A DNA stretch of 64,000 nucleotides from Zoogloea sp. (GCA_016703645.1 JADJBR010000010.1:659514-723513); one strand, 5' to 3'. Positions 17,913 to 26,480 are shown, numbered from the stretch's first letter. Numbers and translations: made by a program. Notes: generated by a model not told the origin, from the sequence alone.

Positions 17913-18347
17913 TTACTCCCCGTACAGCTTCTGGGTACGTTCACGACGCTCTTGAGCGTCGATGGAGAGCGTTGCCGTGGGGCGGGCCAGCAGGCGGCCG
18001 ATGCCGATCGGGTCGCCCGTTTCCTCGCACCAGCCGTACTCACCCTGGGCAATACGCGTCAGGGCCTCATCGATCTTCTTGAGCAGCTTGCGCTCCCGGT
18101 CCCGCACGCGCAATTCGAGGGCATGCTCCTCCTCCACCGTCGCGCGGTCGGCCGGATCGGCAACCAGCTCGTTCTCACGAAGGTTGGCCCCCGTGCTGGC
18201 GGCATTCTCCAGCAACTCGTCGCGCATCCTGGTCAGGCGGATACGGAAGAACTCCAGCTGGACCGGATTCATGTAATCGTCTTCCGGCATGGCCAGAATT
18301 TCCGCTTCGGTCAGCAGCTTCTCATTGCTTGTCGTGGTTGCAACCAT
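17913..18347 (-). CDS. dksA: RNA polymerase-binding transcription factor DksA (cysteine-poor form)
   Basis: A 144-residue DksA, which enters the RNA polymerase secondary channel and, with ppGpp, retunes rRNA and amino-acid promoters. The coiled-coil tip carries the essential acidic pair D64 and D67 (DPADRAT). The zinc-finger region reads YGWCEETGDPIG and TATLSIDAQE: of the four cysteines of E. coli DksA only C107 remains, the others being T110, S128 and A131. It therefore should not bind zinc in the usual way. This form is common in alpha- and betaproteobacteria and is also seen in P. aeruginosa DksA2. An AGGA lies 7 nt before the ATG. The zinc-cluster GTPase follows directly. Confidence 0.95.
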   Translation of the reverse strand: MVATTTSNEKLLTEAEILAMPEDDYMNPVQLEFFRIRLTRMRDELLENAASTGANLRENELVADPADRATVEEEHALELRVRDRERKLLKKIDEALTRIAQGEYGWCEETGDPIGIGRLLARPTATLSIDAQERRERTQKLYGE

Positions 18348-18655
18348 GTCTCATTCCTCCCATGAATCGAATGTCGGGCACCTGGACCCTGCCCGGCCCT
18401 GCTTTCCGCCGGTTTCTCGACTCTTACAAGTCCCGCTGGGGCATTTTGCCGCAAACCGCATTGCGGCACGCGTGCATCCGTTCTCTGAACTATGCACGAA
18501 ACGCACCAGCCTGCGCTCAAGGCCGCGATTCTATGCACAGGATCGCTGCAATTACAACGTCCCGCCCGCAAACCTGAACATCGAGCCCAACATTCTGAAA
18601 CACTGAATAAAGTCCTGGACTTCGGAAGAGGGGGGTCGTACTGTAAAATGTTGCG
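18348..18655. other. Divergent intergenic region between dksA and ybgC (308 bp)
   Basis: It holds the candidate dksA promoter (18528-18557) and a weaker ybgC candidate (TTCGGA at 18621-18626, TAAAAT at 18644-18649). The latter ends only 6 bp before the ybgC ATG, and no ribosome-binding site precedes that ATG. No gene or RNA is recognised. Confidence 0.5.
18528..18557 (-). promoter_or_regulatory. Candidate sigma-70 promoter of dksA
   Basis: On the minus strand TTGTAA (18557-18552), an 18-bp spacer and TAGAAT (18533-18528) match four and five of six consensus bases. The leader would be about 175 nt. Confidence 0.45.
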
Positions 18656-19096
18656 ATGCATGCATCGAATCATCCCGCACCAGCCAAGAGCAAACCGTTC
18701 TTTGCGCTCCCCGTCCGGGTCTACTACGAAGACACGGACGCCGCCGGCGTCGTGTACTACGCCAACTATCTCAAGTTCTGCGAACGAGCCCGCACCGACT
18801 GGCTGCGCGCGGTCGGCTTCGGGCAGCAGCGTCTGGCTGCCGAGCAGGATATCGTATTTGTCGTGCGGGCCGTGCAGGCCGACTACCTGCAGGCTGCGGT
18901 GCTGGATGACCAGCTTGAAGTCATCACCACCCTCGAACGCCTCGGCAGGGCCAGCCTTGTTTTCGCCCAGAAGATCCTCCGCGACAGCCAGGTCATCTTC
19001 GAGGCCCTGATCACCATCGCCTGCGTCAGCCTGGGCTCCCGCAAGGCCACCCCGATCCCCCCCGCTGTGCGCGCACAGTTCGCCACCCTGGTTTAA
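18656..19096 (+). CDS. ybgC: Tol-Pal-associated acyl-CoA thioesterase YbgC
   Basis: A 146-residue hot-dog-fold thioesterase. The active-site segment YYEDTDAAGVVYYANYLKF carries the catalytic aspartate of the 4-hydroxybenzoyl-CoA thioesterase class. YbgC hydrolyses acyl-CoA or acyl-ACP thioesters at the inner membrane and is the usual first gene of tol-pal operons. It ends 4 bp before tolQ. No Shine-Dalgarno sequence precedes the ATG at 18656, and no other in-frame start fits. Confidence 0.95.
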   Translation: MHASNHPAPAKSKPFFALPVRVYYEDTDAAGVVYYANYLKFCERARTDWLRAVGFGQQRLAAEQDIVFVVRAVQADYLQAAVLDDQLEVITTLERLGRASLVFAQKILRDSQVIFEALITIACVSLGSRKATPIPPAVRAQFATLV

Positions 19097-19100
19097 TCCG

Positions 19101-19775
19101 ATGAACGTCACCGAAGATCTCTCAATCCTGTCCCTGATCGCCAATGCCAGCCTGTTGGTCAAGCTGGTGATGGCCCTGCTGGGCACCGTGTCCTTCATGT
19201 CCTGGTACTGGATCTTCCGCAAATGGTTCGCCATCCGCGACGCCAAGAAGAAGACCGACCTTTTCGAACGCGACTTCTGGAGCGGCGGCGACCTGAACGC
19301 CCTCTACCAGAGCGCTGCCACCAGCCGCCATGAAGCAGCGGGCATGGAGCGCATCTTCGAGGCCGGCTACCGGGAATTCGCCAAGCTGCGCGGCAAGAGC
19401 CTCGACCACGGCGCCGTGATGGATGGCGCCCGCCGCGCCATGCGCGCCACCTACCAGCGGGAGGTGGACGACCTGGAAGCCCACCTGGCCTTCCTCGCCT
19501 CCGTCGGCTCGGTCTCCCCCTATGTGGGCCTGTTCGGCACCGTGTGGGGCATCATGAACGCCTTCCGCGGCCTCTCCAACGTGGGCTCCGCCACCCTCGC
19601 CCATGTGGCCCCCGGCATTGCCGAAGCCCTGGTGGCAACGGCCATCGGCCTGTTTGCGGCAATTCCGGCGGTGGTGGCCTACAACCGCTTCGCCCATGAC
19701 ATCGACCGCATCGCCATCCGCTTCGAGAGCTTCACCGAGGAGTTCCTGAACATCCTCCAGCGCCAGCTACGCTGA
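19101..19775 (+). CDS. tolQ: Tol-Pal system proton-channel subunit TolQ
   Basis: A 224-residue inner-membrane protein of the MotA/TolQ/ExbB family with three membrane segments: LLVKLVMALLGTVSFMSWYW near residue 15, VSPYVGLFGTVWGIMNAF near 140 and EALVATAIGLFAAIPAVVAYN near 175. The second and third carry the conserved Gly/Thr pattern lining the proton path with TolR. The large cytoplasmic loop between the first two is normal. TolQ and TolR use the proton gradient to energise TolA during cell constriction. tolR follows after 16 bp. Confidence 0.97.
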   Translation: MNVTEDLSILSLIANASLLVKLVMALLGTVSFMSWYWIFRKWFAIRDAKKKTDLFERDFWSGGDLNALYQSAATSRHEAAGMERIFEAGYREFAKLRGKSLDHGAVMDGARRAMRATYQREVDDLEAHLAFLASVGSVSPYVGLFGTVWGIMNAFRGLSNVGSATLAHVAPGIAEALVATAIGLFAAIPAVVAYNRFAHDIDRIAIRFESFTEEFLNILQRQLR

Positions 19776-19791
19776 CCGGAGCCCCGCCGCC

Positions 19792-20205
19792 ATGCGCCAA
19801 CGCCGCCTGATGAACCAGATCAACGTCGTGCCTTACATCGACGTGATGCTGGTACTCCTCGTGATCTTCATGGTCACCGCGCCGATGATCCAGTCCGGCT
19901 CGGTCAATCTGCCCAGCGTGGACAAGGTTCCGGCTCCGCCCACCGACGCCATGGTGGTGCAGGTGAAGACCGACGGCGAGCTCAGCCTCCGCCAGACCAG
20001 CGGGTCGCCCGAGAAGGCCCTCAACCGCAAGGACCTGATCAGTGAGGTGCAGTCCGCCGTATCCGCGAACCCGGGCCAGTCGGTGATCATCGCTGCCGAC
20101 AAGAACGTCAAGTACGAGCTGGTGATGAACACCCTCAACGACCTGCGCAACGCGGGTGTGAACAAGGTCGGCCTGCAGACGCAGGTCGGCAAGTCGTCCC
20201 GATGA
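19792..20205 (+). CDS. tolR: Tol-Pal system protein TolR
   Basis: A 137-residue ExbD/TolR protein: one membrane helix near residues 15-35 with the essential proton-carrying aspartate in NVVPYIDVMLVLLVIFMVT, then a periplasmic domain (SVNLPSVDK, IIAADKNVKYELVMNTLNDLRNAG). It works with TolQ as the motor of the Tol complex. The stop overlaps the tolA start by 4 bp (ATGA). Confidence 0.97.
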   Translation: MRQRRLMNQINVVPYIDVMLVLLVIFMVTAPMIQSGSVNLPSVDKVPAPPTDAMVVQVKTDGELSLRQTSGSPEKALNRKDLISEVQSAVSANPGQSVIIAADKNVKYELVMNTLNDLRNAGVNKVGLQTQVGKSSR

Positions 20206-21098
20206 ACCCAGCCATGCCCGCCAACGAGCGGGGCAAGTGGTCGTCCCTGGCACTGGCCGCCGGGGTGCACATCGCCCTCGGCATGTTCCTGTTCTACGGC
20301 GTGCGCTGGCAGAACCGCCTGCCCGACGCCGTCGAGGTGGAGCTAGTGAGTGCACCCTCGCCGGCCGCCGTGGTGGCACCTCCGCCGCCACCCCCAGCCC
20401 CCCCGCGTCCCGCGCCCCGACCGGCGCCTCCGGAGCCCGAAGACGAACCGGAGCCCACCCCGCCGCCACGCAAGCACCCGGACATCGCCATCAAGGCCCC
20501 GGAGCCCAAGAAGCCGCTGCCCAAACCGGTAAAGGAGGTCGAAAAGCCCCCCAAGCCGGAGCCCAAACCGGAGCCCAAACCCAAACCCGAGCCCAAGGCG
20601 AAGCCTGAACCGGTGAAGGTCGAGAAGCCGGTCAAACCGGTGGAAAAGCCCGTCAAAACCGACAAGAACGCCAAGGCCGATGCCGAGAAGGCCAGGGAGC
20701 TGGAAGACCGCCGCATGCGCGAGCTGATGGCGCGGGATTCGGAGAACGTCAGCCAGTCCAAGCAGCTCCAGGAGGAACTTGCCCGGGTTGCCGGGGCCAA
20801 AGCCAGCGCAGCTCGCAGCAAGGCCCAGGAAGCCTATGTGGAGAAGATCCGCGCCAAGGTGAAGGGCAACATCGTGCTGCCACCGGGTGTCAGCGGGGAT
20901 CCGTTCGCGATCTTCTACGTGGACCAGCTTCCCGATGGCTCAGTGATCGAGGTGCGCCTCAAACGTTCAACCGGCAATGCCCAGCTCGACGCCGCCATCG
21001 AGCGGGCCATCCAGAAGTCCAGCCCGCTGCCCAAACCGGACAAGCCGGAGCTATTCAACCGCACGCTGGAGCTGAAGTTCTACCCGCTCCGCGACTAA
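20202..21098 (+). CDS. tolA: Tol-Pal system protein TolA (TonB-like)
   Basis: A 298-residue protein spanning the periplasm. A membrane anchor lies at about residues 10-30 (SLALAAGVHIALGMFLFYGV). A long Pro/Lys/Glu-rich region (about 60-150, many KPEPKPEPK units) is followed by a charged helical stretch (about 155-215) and a C-terminal TonB-like domain (NIVLPPGVSGDPFAIFYV, PDGSVIEVRLKRSTGNAQLDAAIERAI). TolA transmits force from TolQR to TolB and Pal. It is shorter than the 421 residues of E. coli TolA, mainly in the helical stalk. The repeats are coding, not a DNA array. Confidence 0.95.
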   Translation: MNPAMPANERGKWSSLALAAGVHIALGMFLFYGVRWQNRLPDAVEVELVSAPSPAAVVAPPPPPPAPPRPAPRPAPPEPEDEPEPTPPPRKHPDIAIKAPEPKKPLPKPVKEVEKPPKPEPKPEPKPKPEPKAKPEPVKVEKPVKPVEKPVKTDKNAKADAEKARELEDRRMRELMARDSENVSQSKQLQEELARVAGAKASAARSKAQEAYVEKIRAKVKGNIVLPPGVSGDPFAIFYVDQLPDGSVIEVRLKRSTGNAQLDAAIERAIQKSSPLPKPDKPELFNRTLELKFYPLRD

Positions 21099-21119
21099 AC
21101 CCACGGTGAAACCACCCCC

Positions 21120-22406
21120 ATGAACCAACGCATCCTGACCTTCCTGCGCGGTACCGCCACCGCCTGCGCGCTGGCCCTTGCGTCCTCCCTGGCCCAGGCC
21201 CAGCTTTCCATCGAGATCACCGGTGCCGGTACCAACCGCATGCCGGTGGCCATCGCCAGCTTCGAAGGCGAGCAGACCCTGCCCCGTGCCGTCACCGACG
21301 TGGTGCGTGCCGACCTGGAACGCAGCGGCCTGTTCAAGATGGTCGAGCTCGGCCCCTCCCCCATGGGCGCCGACGCCCCGCCAGACTTCGGCCGCGTCCG
21401 CTCGCGGGGCGCCGATGCCTTCGCCGTGGGCACCGTTGCCCCGTCCGGCAGTGGCCGCTACCAGGTGCAGTTCCGCCTCTTCGATGCCGCCAAGCAGGTC
21501 AGCCTGGGCAGTCAGGCCATGGTGATGGCACCCAACCAGTACCGCACCACCGGGCACCGCATCGCCGACTTCATCTACGAGAAGCTCACCGGCGAACCCG
21601 GCGTGTTCTCGACCCGCATCGCCTACGTGCTCAAGTCCGGGCAGCGCTATGAGCTGCAGATCGCCGACGCCGACGGCAGCAACGCCCAGACCGCGCTGGC
21701 CTCCAAGGAGCCGATCATCTCGCCGGCCTGGTCGCCGGACGGCAGTCGCCTCGCCTATGTGTCCTTCGAAGCCAAGAAGCCGGTGGTGTATGTCCACTCC
21801 CTGGCCACCGGCCAGCGCAACGTGGCAGCCAACTTCAAGGGCTCCAACTCCGCCCCCGCCTGGTCGCCGGACGGCCGCCGACTTGCCGTCGTACTCACCA
21901 AGGACGGTCAGTCCCAACTCTACTCGGTGAACGCCGATGGCTCCGGCGTGCAGCGCCTGGCCTCATCATCGGGTATCGACACGGAACCAGCCTGGTCCAC
22001 CGACGGCTGGATCTACTTTACCTCCGACCGGGGCGGCAGCCCGCAGATCTACCGCGTACCCGCCGGTGGCGGCGATGCCCAGCGGGTGAGCTTCGAAGGC
22101 ACCTACAACGTCAGCCCGCGCCCCTCGCCCGACGGCAAGAGCCTTGTTTACGTCTCCCGCAACGGCGGGCGCTTCCAGGTCACCCTGCTCGACCTGAATT
22201 CCCGACAGACCCAGATCCTCACCGACTCGGCCAAGGACGAATCCCCCAGTTTCGCCCCCAACGGACGCATGGTGCTCTACGCCACCGAAGTGGGCGGCCG
22301 CGGCGTGCTGGCGGCCGTGTCGTCCGACGGTCGTGTCAAGCAGCGTCTGTCGGTACAATCCGGCGACGTGCGCGAACCCGCCTGGGGTCCGCAGCCGCGC
22401 AACTGA
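21120..22406 (+). CDS. tolB: Tol-Pal system beta-propeller protein TolB
   Basis: A 428-residue periplasmic protein with a signal peptide (about 1-27, ending SSLAQA). An N-terminal alpha/beta domain (VAIASFEGEQTLPRAVTDVVRADLERSG) is followed by a six-bladed beta-propeller whose blades show repeats of PAWSPDGSRLAYVS, PAWSPDGRRLAV and PAWSTDGWIYFTSDRGG. TolB binds Pal and the N-terminal tail interacts with TolA. Length is typical. It lies between tolA (22 bp upstream) and pal (62 bp downstream). Confidence 0.97.
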   Translation: MNQRILTFLRGTATACALALASSLAQAQLSIEITGAGTNRMPVAIASFEGEQTLPRAVTDVVRADLERSGLFKMVELGPSPMGADAPPDFGRVRSRGADAFAVGTVAPSGSGRYQVQFRLFDAAKQVSLGSQAMVMAPNQYRTTGHRIADFIYEKLTGEPGVFSTRIAYVLKSGQRYELQIADADGSNAQTALASKEPIISPAWSPDGSRLAYVSFEAKKPVVYVHSLATGQRNVAANFKGSNSAPAWSPDGRRLAVVLTKDGQSQLYSVNADGSGVQRLASSSGIDTEPAWSTDGWIYFTSDRGGSPQIYRVPAGGGDAQRVSFEGTYNVSPRPSPDGKSLVYVSRNGGRFQVTLLDLNSRQTQILTDSAKDESPSFAPNGRMVLYATEVGGRGVLAAVSSDGRVKQRLSVQSGDVREPAWGPQPRN

Positions 22407-22468
22407 CACCTACAAGACCTACACTCCATACCACCCCGCCCCTTGCGATTGCTCCCGGAGCCCACACC

Positions 22469-23026
22469 ATGAAGTACACCCGCATCACCCTGTCCCTGAT
22501 CGCCGTCGGCCTGCTGGCCGCCTGTTCCTCGTCCCCATCCACCGAAGGCCAGTCCGGCGCCGCCGTCGAAGACCGCTCCAGCGGCGCAGCCAGCTCCGGC
22601 GTTGACAGCAGCCGTGTCGTGCCGGTCGACGCCAACGGCGCCAGCGGCAAGAGCGCCTACCCTGAGCTCAAGGATCCCAAGAGCATCCTGTCCAAGCGCA
22701 GCGTGCTGTTCGATTACAACAGCTACGTGATCAAGGATGAGTACCGTTCGCTGGTTGAAGCCCACGCCAAGTTCCTGACCAGCCACCCGTCCGTGAAGAT
22801 GCTCATCCAGGGCAACACCGACGAGCGCGGCAGCCGCGAGTACAACCTGGCCCTCGGCCAGAAGCGCTCCGACGCTGTCAAGAAGGCGCTGACCCTGCTG
22901 GGCGTATCCGAGTCCCAGCTCGAATCCGTCAGCCTTGGCGAAGAGAAGCCCAGCTGCAGCGATGCCAGCGAAGCCTGCTGGTCCGCCAACCGTCGCGGCG
23001 ACATGCTCTATTCGGGTGAGTTCTGA
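22469..23026 (+). CDS. pal: Peptidoglycan-associated lipoprotein Pal
   Basis: A 185-residue outer-membrane lipoprotein. The signal ends in the lipobox LLAAC near residue 20, followed by a Ser-rich linker. The OmpA-like domain (about 80-185) contains VLFDYNSYVIKDEYRSLVEAHAKFL and the peptidoglycan-binding segment NTDERGSREYNLALGQKRSDAV. Pal tethers the outer membrane to the wall and is recycled by TolB. Its stop shares one base with the cpoB start (TGATG). Confidence 0.97.
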   Translation: MKYTRITLSLIAVGLLAACSSSPSTEGQSGAAVEDRSSGAASSGVDSSRVVPVDANGASGKSAYPELKDPKSILSKRSVLFDYNSYVIKDEYRSLVEAHAKFLTSHPSVKMLIQGNTDERGSREYNLALGQKRSDAVKKALTLLGVSESQLESVSLGEEKPSCSDASEACWSANRRGDMLYSGEF

Positions 23027-23781
23027 TGGTCCAGCGCCTTCTGCCCCGCTTGATGGCCGCGCTGCTGGCCGGGCTGTGTGTCGCCCCGGCGGCCCAGGCC
23101 GGCCTGTTTGATGACGAAGAGGCCAGGGCGCGCATCAATGCGCTGCGCAACGAGACGGGCAGCCGTCTCGACAAGCTGGAGGCAAGCGCCCGGGCCCAGC
23201 TCGAGCTTGCCAACCAGATCGAACAGCTGAAAGCCGAGATCGCCCGCCTGCGCGGGGAGAACGAAGTGCTCAGCAACGATCTGGTCAATGCCAACAAGCG
23301 GCAGAAGGACTTCTACGTCGATCTCGACAACCGCCTGCGCAAGGTCGAGGCGCCCGCCGCAGCCGCCACAGAGGTGCAGCCCCAGGCCGCTCCGGCGGCA
23401 GCCACCGATCCTGCGGCAGAGAGCCGCGACTACGAAGCGGCCCTCACGCAGCTACGTGGCGGCAAGTACAAGGAAGCAGCCGGCAGCTTCATCGCCTTCA
23501 CCAAGGCTTACCCAGGCAGCAGCTTCCTGCCCAGTGCCCACTTCTGGGCCGCCAGTGCCCTCTATCAGCAGAAAGACAACGTCGGGGCTGCCGAGCACTA
23601 CAGCAAGGTAGCCAGCCAATGGCCGGAAGACAGCCGGGCCCCCGATGCCCTCCTTGGGCTGGCCAGTACCCAGCAAGCCCGCAATGACAATGTTGGCGCC
23701 ACCCGCAGCCTCGAAAAGCTGATTTCCCGCTACCCGAGCAGCTCCGCCGCGCAGATTGCCCGGCAACGCCTGAAAAAGTAG
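23026..23781 (+). CDS. cpoB: Cell division coordinator CpoB (YbgF)
   Basis: A 251-residue periplasmic protein: a signal peptide (about 1-25, ending PAAQA), an N-terminal trimerising coiled coil (about 35-105, TGSRLDKLEASARAQLELAN onward), an Ala/Pro linker and a C-terminal TPR domain (RDYEAALTQLRGGKYKEAAG, then further repeats to the end). CpoB links Tol-Pal activity with peptidoglycan synthesis at the septum. It is the last gene of the tol-pal operon, followed by a 13-bp hairpin. Confidence 0.94.
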   Translation: MVQRLLPRLMAALLAGLCVAPAAQAGLFDDEEARARINALRNETGSRLDKLEASARAQLELANQIEQLKAEIARLRGENEVLSNDLVNANKRQKDFYVDLDNRLRKVEAPAAAATEVQPQAAPAAATDPAAESRDYEAALTQLRGGKYKEAAGSFIAFTKAYPGSSFLPSAHFWAASALYQQKDNVGAAEHYSKVASQWPEDSRAPDALLGLASTQQARNDNVGATRSLEKLISRYPSSSAAQIARQRLKK

Positions 23782-23788
23782 CGCCCCC

Positions 23789-23823
23789 ACCCGCCCCGGC
23801 CGCATCCGCGGGCCGGGGCGGGT
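23789..23823 (+). terminator. Strong hairpin after cpoB
   Basis: A perfect 13-bp GC-only-rich stem (acccgccccggcc at 23789-23801, ggccggggcgggt at 23811-23823) begins 8 bp after the cpoB stop. There is no T-run, so it may end the tol-pal mRNA weakly or protect its 3' end. Confidence 0.6.
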
Positions 23824-23836
23824 CACGCCATTCCCC

Positions 23837-24496
23837 ATGCCTTCTACTGGTCGCCTCCCCACCCTCCGCATCACCGAGATCTTCCACTCCCTCCAGGGTG
23901 AAACGTCCCGGGCCGGCCTGCCCACCGTCTTCGTGCGCCTTACCGGCTGCCCGCTGCGCTGCAGTTGGTGCGACACCGAATACGCCTTCAACGGCGGCAC
24001 CACCCGCAGCCTCGCCGACATTCTGTCCGAAGTGGCCTCGCACCACTGCCAGACCGTCTGCGTCACGGGTGGCGAACCCCTTTCCCAGAAAAACTGCCTG
24101 CCCCTGCTGACCGCCCTGTGCGACGCCGGCTACTCGGTCTCCCTGGAAACCAGCGGCGCCATCGACATCGCCGGCGTGGACCCGCGAGTCTCACGCATCA
24201 TGGATCTCAAGGCCCCCGGCTCCGGCGAGGAAGCCCGCAATCTGCTGTCGAACATTCCCCTGCTGACCCTGCGCGACGAACTCAAGCTGGTGCTGGCCAG
24301 CGAGGCCGACTACGAATGGGCCAAGGCGCGGATCGCCGAATACGGCCTCACCGAGCGCTGCCCCGTGCTGTTGGCGCCGGTACAGGGCCAGCTCCGGCCC
24401 GCCGAGCTGGCTGCCTGGATCCTCCGTGACCGCTTGCCGGTGCGCATGCAGGTCCAGCTCCACAAGATCATCTGGGGCAACGAGCCCGGCCGCTGA
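23837..24496 (+). CDS. queE: 7-carboxy-7-deazaguanine synthase QueE
   Basis: A 219-residue radical-SAM enzyme converting 6-carboxy-tetrahydropterin to 7-carboxy-7-deazaguanine in queuosine biosynthesis. The cluster-binding CxxxCxxC motif is C-PLR-C-SW-C in RLTGCPLRCSWCDTEYAF. Other QueE features are the N-terminal ITEIFHSLQGETSRAGLPT, CVTGGEPLSQ and the C-terminal VQLHKIIWG. queC follows on the same strand 69 bp later, so two consecutive steps of the pathway are linked here. Confidence 0.95.
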   Translation: MPSTGRLPTLRITEIFHSLQGETSRAGLPTVFVRLTGCPLRCSWCDTEYAFNGGTTRSLADILSEVASHHCQTVCVTGGEPLSQKNCLPLLTALCDAGYSVSLETSGAIDIAGVDPRVSRIMDLKAPGSGEEARNLLSNIPLLTLRDELKLVLASEADYEWAKARIAEYGLTERCPVLLAPVQGQLRPAELAAWILRDRLPVRMQVQLHKIIWGNEPGR

Positions 24497-24565
24497 CCCC
24501 GGCCCCGGTCCATGCCCCCTCGGCCGCCGGTCGACGTTACTATTTTCCGAAATCCCGGAGAAATC

Positions 24566-25249
24566 ATGACTACCCCACGCCCCCGCGCCCTCGTCCTGCT
24601 CTCGGGCGGGCTGGATTCCGCCACCTGTCTGGCGATTGCCCGCGCCGAAGGCTTCGACGCCTACGCCCTGTCGGTCGAGTATGGTCAGCGCCACGCCGCG
24701 GAGCTTGCCGCCGCCCAGCGGGTGGCCAAGGCCCTCGGGGCCACCGCCCACCGGGTCGCCCACGTGGACCTGGGTCAGTTCGGTGGCTCGGCCCTCACCG
24801 ACCCCGCCCTGGCGGTACCCATTGAAGGCCTCGAAGGTGGCATCCCGATCACCTATGTACCCGCCCGCAACACCATCATGTTGTCGATCGCCCTGGCCTG
24901 GGCCGAGGTGCTCGGCGCCGACCACATCTACGTGGGCGTCAACGCGGTGGACTATTCCGGCTACCCGGATTGCCGCCCGGCCTTCATCAGTGCCTTTGAA
25001 ACCATGGCCAATCTGGCCACCAAGGCCAGCGTGGAGGGGCACAAGCTGCACATCCACGCCCCGCTGATCGACCTGTCGAAGGCCGACATCATCCGCCGCG
25101 GCACCGCCCTGGGGGTGGACTACGGCCTCACAGTGTCCTGCTACCAGGCCGACGACGAAGGCCGGGCCTGCGGCCTGTGCGACGCCTGCCGCCTGCGCCG
25201 GGCCGGCTTCGAGGCCGCCGGCGTGGCCGACCCAACGCCCTACCGCTGA
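24566..25249 (+). CDS. queC: 7-cyano-7-deazaguanine synthase QueC
   Basis: A 227-residue ATP-dependent enzyme that makes preQ0 from the QueE product. The PP-loop [11 protein letters not shown] is near the N-terminus. Zinc-binding cysteines lie at the C-terminus ([21 protein letters not shown]). Also seen: [11 protein letters not shown] and [17 protein letters not shown]. The ATG at 24566 is chosen because GGAG lies 5 nt upstream and the protein then opens directly at the PP-loop domain. The transporter gene follows 14 bp later. Confidence 0.96.
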   Translation: MTTPRPRALVLLSGGLDSATCLAIARAEGFDAYALSVEYGQRHAAELAAAQRVAKALGATAHRVAHVDLGQFGGSALTDPALAVPIEGLEGGIPITYVPARNTIMLSIALAWAEVLGADHIYVGVNAVDYSGYPDCRPAFISAFETMANLATKASVEGHKLHIHAPLIDLSKADIIRRGTALGVDYGLTVSCYQADDEGRACGLCDACRLRRAGFEAAGVADPTPYR

Positions 25250-25263
25250 CCGGGGAAACCCCC

Positions 25264-26364
25264 ATGGATGCCCGCCTCCCCCTCGACATCGCCACCCTCG
25301 CATGGCTCGCCTTCGGCATCGGGGGTGTGTTCGGCTATGCCGCCCAGCGCAGCAACTTCTGCACCATGGGGGCCATTGCCGACATCCACATCATGGAAGA
25401 CTGGACCCGCCTGCGCATGTGGGCCCTGGCCGCCGCCACGGCGGTGGCCGGCACCACGGCCCTGCAGATGGGCGGCCTGATCGACGTGCATGGATCCATC
25501 TATACCGGCACCCGACTGATCTGGCTTTCCCACATTGTCGGGGGTCTGCTGTTTGGCATCGGCATGACCCTGGCGTCGGGTTGCGGCGCCAAGACCCTGG
25601 TACGCCTCGGAAACGGCAACCTCAAGTCGCTGGTGGTCTTCGTCTTCCTCGGCCTGTCCGCCTACATGACCCTGCGGGGCCTGTTTGGCGGCTGGCGCAG
25701 TGCCTGGCTGGATCCGGTGGCGATCACCCTCGACAGCCACCAGGATCTTCCCAGCCTCATCGCCGCCCGCTTCGCACTTGACCCACGCAGCGCTTGGCTC
25801 GCCTGCGGCGGCATTGCTGCAGGCGGCCTGGGCCTGTTTGCCCTTTCGAGCCGCGAGATGTGGCGCCCAGCGCCCCTATTGGGCAGCGTGGCCATCGGCG
25901 CCACCATCGTGGCAGGTTGGTATCTGAGCGGGCACCTCGGTTTCCTGCCCGAAGACCCCGAAACCCTTGAGCCGGCCTTCCTGGCCACCAACAGCGGGCG
26001 CATGGAGTCCCTCAGCTTCGTTGCCCCCCTGGCCTATACCCTCGATCTGCTGATGCTATGGACCGACAAGAGCCGCAGCATCAGCCTGGGCATCGCCCTC
26101 AGCCTCGGCGTGGTCGCCGGCTCCCTGCTGGCCGCCCTGCTCACACGGAGCTTCCGCATCGAGGGCTTCCGCGATGCCCCGGATCTGGCTCGCCACCTCA
26201 TCGGCGCCACACTGATGGGCTTCGGCGGTGTCACCGCCCTTGGCTGCACCATCGGCCAGGGTCTCAGTGGCCTGTCCACCCTATCCCTCGGTGCAGTCCT
26301 CACCGTCCTGGCCATTGCGGCCGGCGCAAGCCTGTCCATCAGGGTTCAGTTACAAAACGCTTGA
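25264..26364 (+). CDS. tsuA: YeeE/YedE family thiosulfate-type transporter
   Basis: A 366-residue inner-membrane protein with about nine to ten membrane segments, of the YeeE/YedE (TsuA) family. TsuA imports thiosulfate through a row of conserved cysteines; here the matching motifs are QRSNFCTMGA, LASGCGAKTLVRLGNGN and ALGCTIGQGLSG. The family also includes sulfur carriers for selenium or thiol-protein pathways, so thiosulfate is likely but not proven. It lies 14 bp after queC. Its stop codon overlaps the -35 box of the tRNA promoter. Confidence 0.83.
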   Translation: MDARLPLDIATLAWLAFGIGGVFGYAAQRSNFCTMGAIADIHIMEDWTRLRMWALAAATAVAGTTALQMGGLIDVHGSIYTGTRLIWLSHIVGGLLFGIGMTLASGCGAKTLVRLGNGNLKSLVVFVFLGLSAYMTLRGLFGGWRSAWLDPVAITLDSHQDLPSLIAARFALDPRSAWLACGGIAAGGLGLFALSSREMWRPAPLLGSVAIGATIVAGWYLSGHLGFLPEDPETLEPAFLATNSGRMESLSFVAPLAYTLDLLMLWTDKSRSISLGIALSLGVVAGSLLAALLTRSFRIEGFRDAPDLARHLIGATLMGFGGVTALGCTIGQGLSGLSTLSLGAVLTVLAIAAGASLSIRVQLQNA

Positions 26365-26388
26365 CGTACGATATAGCAGGGCTATAAT
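26361..26388 (+). promoter_or_regulatory. Sigma-70 promoter of the tRNA-Lys pair
   Basis: TTGACG (26361-26366), a 16-bp spacer and a perfect TATAAT (26383-26388) precede the first tRNA by 16 bp. The -35 box overlaps the stop codon of the transporter gene. Confidence 0.85.
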
Positions 26389-26404
26389 GCGCGTCTCTTC
26401 CGGG

Positions 26405-26480
26405 GGGTCGGTAGCTCAGTCGGTAGAGCAGCGGACTTTTAATCCGTTGGTCGCGAGTTCGAATCTCGCCCGACCCACCA
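26405..26480 (+). tRNA. tRNA-Lys (anticodon TTT)
   Basis: The cloverleaf folds fully: acceptor GGGTCGG/CCGACCC, D arm GCTC/GAGC, anticodon loop CTTTTAA, T arm GCGAG-TTCGAAT-CTCGC, discriminator A and an encoded CCA end. It reads AAA/AAG lysine codons. Confidence 0.97.

Noticed and set aside
18621-18656. Leaderless ybgC from a promoter ending 6 bp before its ATG
   Set aside because: The -35 match is poor (TTCGGA), so the promoter and the leaderless idea are too weak to claim.
20450-20650. Short tandem DNA repeats that might suggest a CRISPR or satellite array
   Set aside because: They encode the Lys-Pro-Glu stalk of TolA and have no spacer structure.
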